Below the pieces are notes generated by a model. That model did no database searches. It saw only the letters and a list, made by a program, of their open reading frames with translations, and was not told the origin of the DNA. Below are positions 14,097 through 16,905 of a DNA stretch of 16,905 nt, in pieces. This stretch comes from Phycisphaeraceae bacterium (GTDB taxonomy: Bacteria > Planctomycetota > Phycisphaerae > Phycisphaerales > Zrk34): contig JANQJT010000323.1 in the NCBI GenBank assembly GCA_028281485.1, forward strand, positions 1 to 16,905. The letters run 5' to 3'. Made by a program: the position numbers and the translations under genes. The number at the start of each line of letters is the position of its first letter. The stretch's first letter is position 1.

Positions 14097-15584
14097 ATGT
14101 CCGACCGGGAAGCCATCGCCAAGCTGCTGGCCGCGCGTCACGCGTGCATCTCTATCGTCACCGACGAGCAGACGTTCGCGCTGGAGAACCTCTACCGCGT
14201 CGCCATCGACATGGGCAAGGACGTGCGCGAGTGGGCCATCAGCCGCGGCCTGACCGTCGGCCCGGTCACCAACGGCCGCGGCATCAAAGACACCGAAGAC
14301 CCCGCCTCCGCGCTGGCCTACCACCTCAAACACGACGCCTCGGGCATGCTGGTCCTGCTGGACCTCGGCCCGCACCTCAACGAACCGCTGGTCAGCCGCC
14401 TGCTCTACGACTGCGTCGAGCGGGCCCGTCACCTCAAGGGTCACGTCGTCCTGATCGACCGCAAGGAACCGCCCGCCGAAGCCATCGAAGGCATGTCCAC
14501 GCGTTTCGATCTTTCCCTGCCCGACGGCGCGGAGCTGGCCGACATCGTGCGCGACACGATCCAGCGTGAGAACCGTCAGCAGCGCGTCGAGGCGAAGGTC
14601 AGCCGCGAGGGCCTGGCGATGATCGTGCGCAACCTGCTTGGGCTGAGCCGACGTCAGGCCGAGCAGATCATCATCGATTCGATCAGCGAAGACCGTCGCC
14701 TCAACGAGGGCGACATCAGCCGTATCCTCGCGCGCAAGAGGCAGATGCTCCACCGCGACGGCCTGCTGCAATACGTCGAAAGCCCGGCCGACCTGTCGGA
14801 GATCGCCGGCTTCAAAAGATTCAAGAAGTGGCTTGAGCTGCGGCGCGACACGCTCGGCGCCCGCGCGCTGAAGTTCGGCCTGCGCCCGCCGCGCGGCGTG
14901 CTCATGCTCGGCGTGCCCGGCGCGGGCAAGAGCATGTGCGCCCGGGCCGTGGCCACGGCGTGGCACCGCCCGCTGCTGCGGCTCGATCCCGGCGTGCTCT
15001 ACGACCGCTACATCGGCGAGTCCGAACGTCGCCTGCGCGAGGCGCTGCAACAGGCCGAGGCCATGGCGCCGATCGTGTTGTGGATCGACGAGATCGAGAA
15101 GGGCTTCGCCTCGGCCGCGGCGCACAACGTCGACGGCGGACTGTCCCAGCGCATGTTCGGCTCGCTGCTGACCTGGATGCAGGACCACACCGCCTCCGTC
15201 TTTCTCTTCGCCACCGCCAACAACATCAACGCGCTGCCCGCCGAGCTGCTCCGCAAGGGCCGCTTCGATGAGATCTTCTTCGTCGACATGCCCACGCCCG
15301 AAATCCGCCGCCGCGTGTTCGAGATCCACCTGGCGCGGCTGAACCAGGACCCCGAGACGTTCGACCTGGATCGACTGACCAGCGTGTCCAACGGATTCAC
15401 CGGCGCCGAGATCGAGCAGGCGGTCGTCAGCGCGCTGCACACGGCCTTCGCCGGCGACGGCAAGGTCACCACCGCCATGATTGAAGAGGCGATCGCGGTC
15501 TCCCCGCCGCTGTCGGTCACCATGGCAGAAGACATCGACGAGCTGCGCCAATGGGCGCACAACCGATGCGTCCCGGTGGATTGA
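14097..15584 (+). CDS. Ycf46-like AAA+ ATPase
   Basis: The protein is 495 residues from ATG 14097; a TTG 18 nt upstream would add six residues. The N-terminal 160 residues (LLAARHACISIVTDEQ, then GMLVLLDLGPHLNEP and HVVLIDRKEP) match the degenerate N-terminal domain of Ycf46, where a strand-rich fold lacks its own P-loop. A linker (about 165-240) leads to one active AAA module: Walker A GVPGAGKS (272-279), Walker B VLWIDEIE (327-334), sensor-1 ATANN (372-376), arginine-finger block RKGRFDE (386-392) and the C-terminal NGFTGAEIEQAV helix. The YIGESERRLREAL segment is the pore and second-region homology typical of FtsH/Cdc48-like AAA proteins. Ycf46 is known from algal plastids and cyanobacteria, with roles suggested in carbon uptake; in this window the partner gene is a glycogen-synthase-like enzyme. 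It probably remodels a protein partner using ATP. Its stop abuts the stop of the convergent sulfatase pseudogene with no base between. Confidence 0.85.
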   Translation: MSDREAIAKLLAARHACISIVTDEQTFALENLYRVAIDMGKDVREWAISRGLTVGPVTNGRGIKDTEDPASALAYHLKHDASGMLVLLDLGPHLNEPLVSRLLYDCVERARHLKGHVVLIDRKEPPAEAIEGMSTRFDLSLPDGAELADIVRDTIQRENRQQRVEAKVSREGLAMIVRNLLGLSRRQAEQIIIDSISEDRRLNEGDISRILARKRQMLHRDGLLQYVESPADLSEIAGFKRFKKWLELRRDTLGARALKFGLRPPRGVLMLGVPGAGKSMCARAVATAWHRPLLRLDPGVLYDRYIGESERRLREALQQAEAMAPIVLWIDEIEKGFASAAAHNVDGGLSQRMFGSLLTWMQDHTASVFLFATANNINALPAELLRKGRFDEIFFVDMPTPEIRRRVFEIHLARLNQDPETFDLDRLTSVSNGFTGAEIEQAVVSALHTAFAGDGKVTTAMIEEAIAVSPPLSVTMAEDIDELRQWAHNRCVPVD

Positions 15585-15878
15585 TTATTCCGGCTGAGTG
15601 AGTTGGTATTCGCGATCGTAAAGAGGCGTGTGGGGCCGCATCCAATGTATGTCGCTGATGAACAGCGGGGTCTTCTCGAACAAAGCCTCCCACGCGTGCA
15701 TCTTCTTCATCATCGAGCGCACCACATCGGGGTGGTCCGCTGCCACGTTGTTCTGTTCGCTGATGTCCTCGGCGAGGATGATGAGGATGTTGGGCTTTTC
15801 CGCGGCGCGGGCCGAGCAGCTCGCCGCCGCAAACAGGCACGCAACCAGCAACAGCACACTCTAGCGTTGAGGACGCAT
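15585..15878 (-). pseudogene. Sulfatase remnant: nonsense codon 6 and large internal deletion
   Basis: A normal start is visible at ATG 15878-15876, with AGGAG 6 nt upstream. It reads ATG CGT CCT CAA CGC and then TAG (15863-15861). After the stop the same frame gives SVLLLVACLFAAASCSARA, an export signal, then EKPNILIILAED, the N-terminal sulfatase strand with the metal-site Asp pair region (AED for ADD). It then jumps directly to ISEQNNVAADHPDVVRSMMKKMHAWE, the conserved extreme C-terminus of sulfatases (compare NLKTDPGEKNDLSETRPEIAAKLKAELAAW in the intact sulfatase of this window). The formylglycine motif, the GKWHLG and SDNGG blocks and several hundred residues between are absent. The LAED at the junction would fit both the N-terminal [LI]-A-D-D and the C-terminal NLAED context, suggesting deletion through a short repeat. 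A 90-residue frame from GTG 15857 could be translated but would be an inactive fragment. Confidence 0.82.
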
Positions 15879-15929
15879 GTCATTCTCCTGCGCCACGCGA
15901 CCGTCGACCCACCCACTTATGCGCCCGCT

Positions 15930-16496
15930 TCAGTCTTCCATCACTTCCTTGGTCTTCGTGTCGATCATGTCGACGACCGTCGATTCGTACTTCTTGGTCA
16001 GGTCGTTGATCTCGTCCTTGGTGTCCTTGGCCACGTCCTCGGCGATGTGCTGGGACTTGTCCTTCTCGGCCGCGTCGACGTGCTTGTTGGCGTCACGCCG
16101 GGCGTTGCGGATGGCGACCTTCGACTGCTCGCCCATCTGCTTGATGCTGTTGGCCAGCTGTTTGCGGCGGTCGGTGCTCAGCGGGGGCACGTTCAGGCGG
16201 ATCGCCTTGCCGTCGATCTGCGGGTTCAGGCCGAGGCCCGCTTCCTGAATGGCCTTGGAGACCTCCTTCACCGCGGACGCGTCGTAGGGCTTGATCATCA
16301 GCTGCGTCGGCTCGGGCACGGTCACCTGCGCCAGCTGTCGCAGGTCGGTCGTCGAGCCGTAATAGTCGACCTTGACGTATTCGACCATCGCGGGACTTGC
16401 CCGGCCGGTGCGGATGCCGCGCAGCTCGCCCTTGAGGTAGTTGATGGTCTTTTCCATGTGCTCTTCGCACTCGAGGAGGATTTCTTCGATGCTCAT
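15930..16496 (-). CDS. frr: Ribosome recycling factor
   Basis: The protein is 188 residues, the family length. It splits the post-termination ribosome together with EF-G after release factors have acted. Characteristic segments are MEKTINYLKGELRGIRTGRASPAMVEYVKVDYYGS (14-48, with the RTGRA motif), the VTVPEP and KPYDASAVKEVSKAI strands and helix, LNVPPLSTDRRKQL, and the long C-terminal helix KDTKDEINDLTKKYESTVVDMI. GGAGG lies 7 nt before ATG 16496. It follows pyrH by 76 bp on the same strand, the conserved bacterial order, and most likely shares its transcript. A second copy of translation-termination functions (prfA) is encoded 12 kb away on the same strand. Confidence 0.98.
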   Translation of the reverse strand: MSIEEILLECEEHMEKTINYLKGELRGIRTGRASPAMVEYVKVDYYGSTTDLRQLAQVTVPEPTQLMIKPYDASAVKEVSKAIQEAGLGLNPQIDGKAIRLNVPPLSTDRRKQLANSIKQMGEQSKVAIRNARRDANKHVDAAEKDKSQHIAEDVAKDTKDEINDLTKKYESTVVDMIDTKTKEVMED

Positions 16497-16572
16497 GCCT
16501 GGGCCTCCGATATCGAATCGGCCGCAGACCGGTCGCTGCCGGCGCGGCGTGCGGCGCTCTGCCGCGATGGGA

Positions 16573-16905
16573 TTAATCGTGATTGGGTCCGACCACCGTC
16601 CCGCGACGCTCGCCGTTGACCACCGCGGCGATCTGGCCCGACTCGTGCATGTTGAACACCACGATCGGGATCCGATGGGTGCGGCACATGTCGAACGCCG
16701 TCAGGTCCATCACCTGCAGGCCGCGGCTGATCGCCTCGTCGTAGCTGAGCGCGTCAAACCTCACGGCGTCGGCGTGTTTGACCGGGTCCTTGTCGTACAC
16801 GCCGTCGACCTTCGTGGCCTTGAGCAGGGCGTCGGCGCTGATCTCCGCCGCACGCAGCGCCGCGGCGCTGTCGGGCGTGCAGAACGGGTTTCCCGTGCCG
16901 CCCAC
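16573..16905 (-). CDS. pyrH: UMP kinase, C-terminal part
   Basis: The gene runs off the right edge; 110 codons plus the stop are visible. The sequence GGTGNPFCTPDSAAALRAAEISADALLKATKVDGVYDKDPVKHADA is the central region of bacterial UMP kinases of the amino-acid-kinase fold: GNPFxTTDxAAxLRAxE, KATKVDGVYDxDP. The end has LQVMDLTAFDMCRTHRIPIVVFNMHESG and GTVVGPNHD. It phosphorylates UMP to UDP with ATP, is hexameric and is typically feedback inhibited by UTP. The GTG at the very edge reads into the GGTGNPF motif, so it is an internal codon and not the true start. The neighbour frr gives the standard pyrH-frr order. Assignment is secure despite truncation. Confidence 0.96.
   Translation of the reverse strand: MGGTGNPFCTPDSAAALRAAEISADALLKATKVDGVYDKDPVKHADAVRFDALSYDEAISRGLQVMDLTAFDMCRTHRIPIVVFNMHESGQIAAVVNGERRGTVVGPNHD

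Noticed and set aside
12182..14122. 646-codon open frame on the minus strand opposite the glycosyltransferase gene
   Set aside because: The product is dominated by Val, Asp, Gly, His and Ala repeats with no domain pattern. It is the antisense shadow expected from strong GC bias in the third codon position of the real gene, whose motifs are clear.
14043..15560. 505-codon minus-strand frame opposite the AAA ATPase
   Set aside because: Same antisense composition effect; the AAA motifs are intact on the plus strand.
15603..16619. 338-codon plus-strand frame opposite the sulfatase remnant and frr
   Set aside because: Repeats of Leu/Val/Gly/Asp/Arg without motif; frr is certain on the other strand and the frame spans three unrelated genes.
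1..16905. CRISPR arrays, tRNA or rRNA genes, insertion sequences, attachment sites
   Set aside because: No regularly spaced direct repeats, no cloverleaf-like short genes in the small intergenic gaps, and no transposase or integrase frames were seen on reading both strands.
16903..16905. GTG at the right edge as a start codon for pyrH
   Set aside because: It encodes an internal Val just before the conserved GGTGNPF segment of UMP kinases; the real start lies beyond the window.

Overview
This is a dense, GC-rich chromosomal segment with almost no intergenic space (the longest gap is about 190 bp). I infer a planctomycete, most likely of the Phycisphaerae type. The reasons are the secreted FGly-type sulfatase plus a decayed second one, the alanine/arginine/aspartate-rich proteins, a Ycf46-like AAA ATPase beside a glycogen-synthase-like glycosyltransferase, and scattered rather than operonic housekeeping genes. 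The taxonomy is inferred from gene content only; no rRNA or other marker settles it.

Left part, all on the minus strand (1-5352): the 5' part of a CgeB-like GT-B glycosyltransferase that runs off the left edge; a divergent RdgC-like recombination protein; prfA (release factor 1); rpmE (ribosomal protein L31) with a clear promoter and a probable terminator between it and prfA; an orphan OppF/DppF-type ABC ATPase; and a short ribosome hibernation factor (HPF/RaiA type).

Middle part, mainly plus strand (5484-12099): ilvD (dihydroxy-acid dehydratase); a lipoprotein arylsulfatase 33 bp behind it; a small protein with a SAM-methyltransferase-like fold; a convergent small hypothetical gene on the minus strand; a 547-residue polytopic membrane protein of unknown function; and ilvN (acetolactate synthase small subunit). 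ilvD and ilvN serve the same valine/leucine/isoleucine pathway, but four unrelated genes separate them and ilvB is absent.

Right part (12100-16905): a 193-bp leader, then a glycogen-synthase-like GT-B enzyme and a Ycf46-like AAA ATPase 31 bp apart, probably one transcription unit. Convergent with them and abutting at the stop codons lies a sulfatase pseudogene, with a nonsense codon at position 6 and most of the catalytic domain deleted. Then come frr (ribosome recycling factor) and the 3' part of pyrH (UMP kinase), the conserved pyrH-frr pair, both on the minus strand.

The window is mostly core metabolism and translation. No phage, insertion sequence, CRISPR array, tRNA or rRNA was found. 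The items most worth following up are the glycosyltransferase/AAA pair, the sulfatase remnant, the divergent RdgC, the large unrecognised membrane protein with a palindrome in its promoter, and an 11-bp promoter box shared by rpmE and ilvN.
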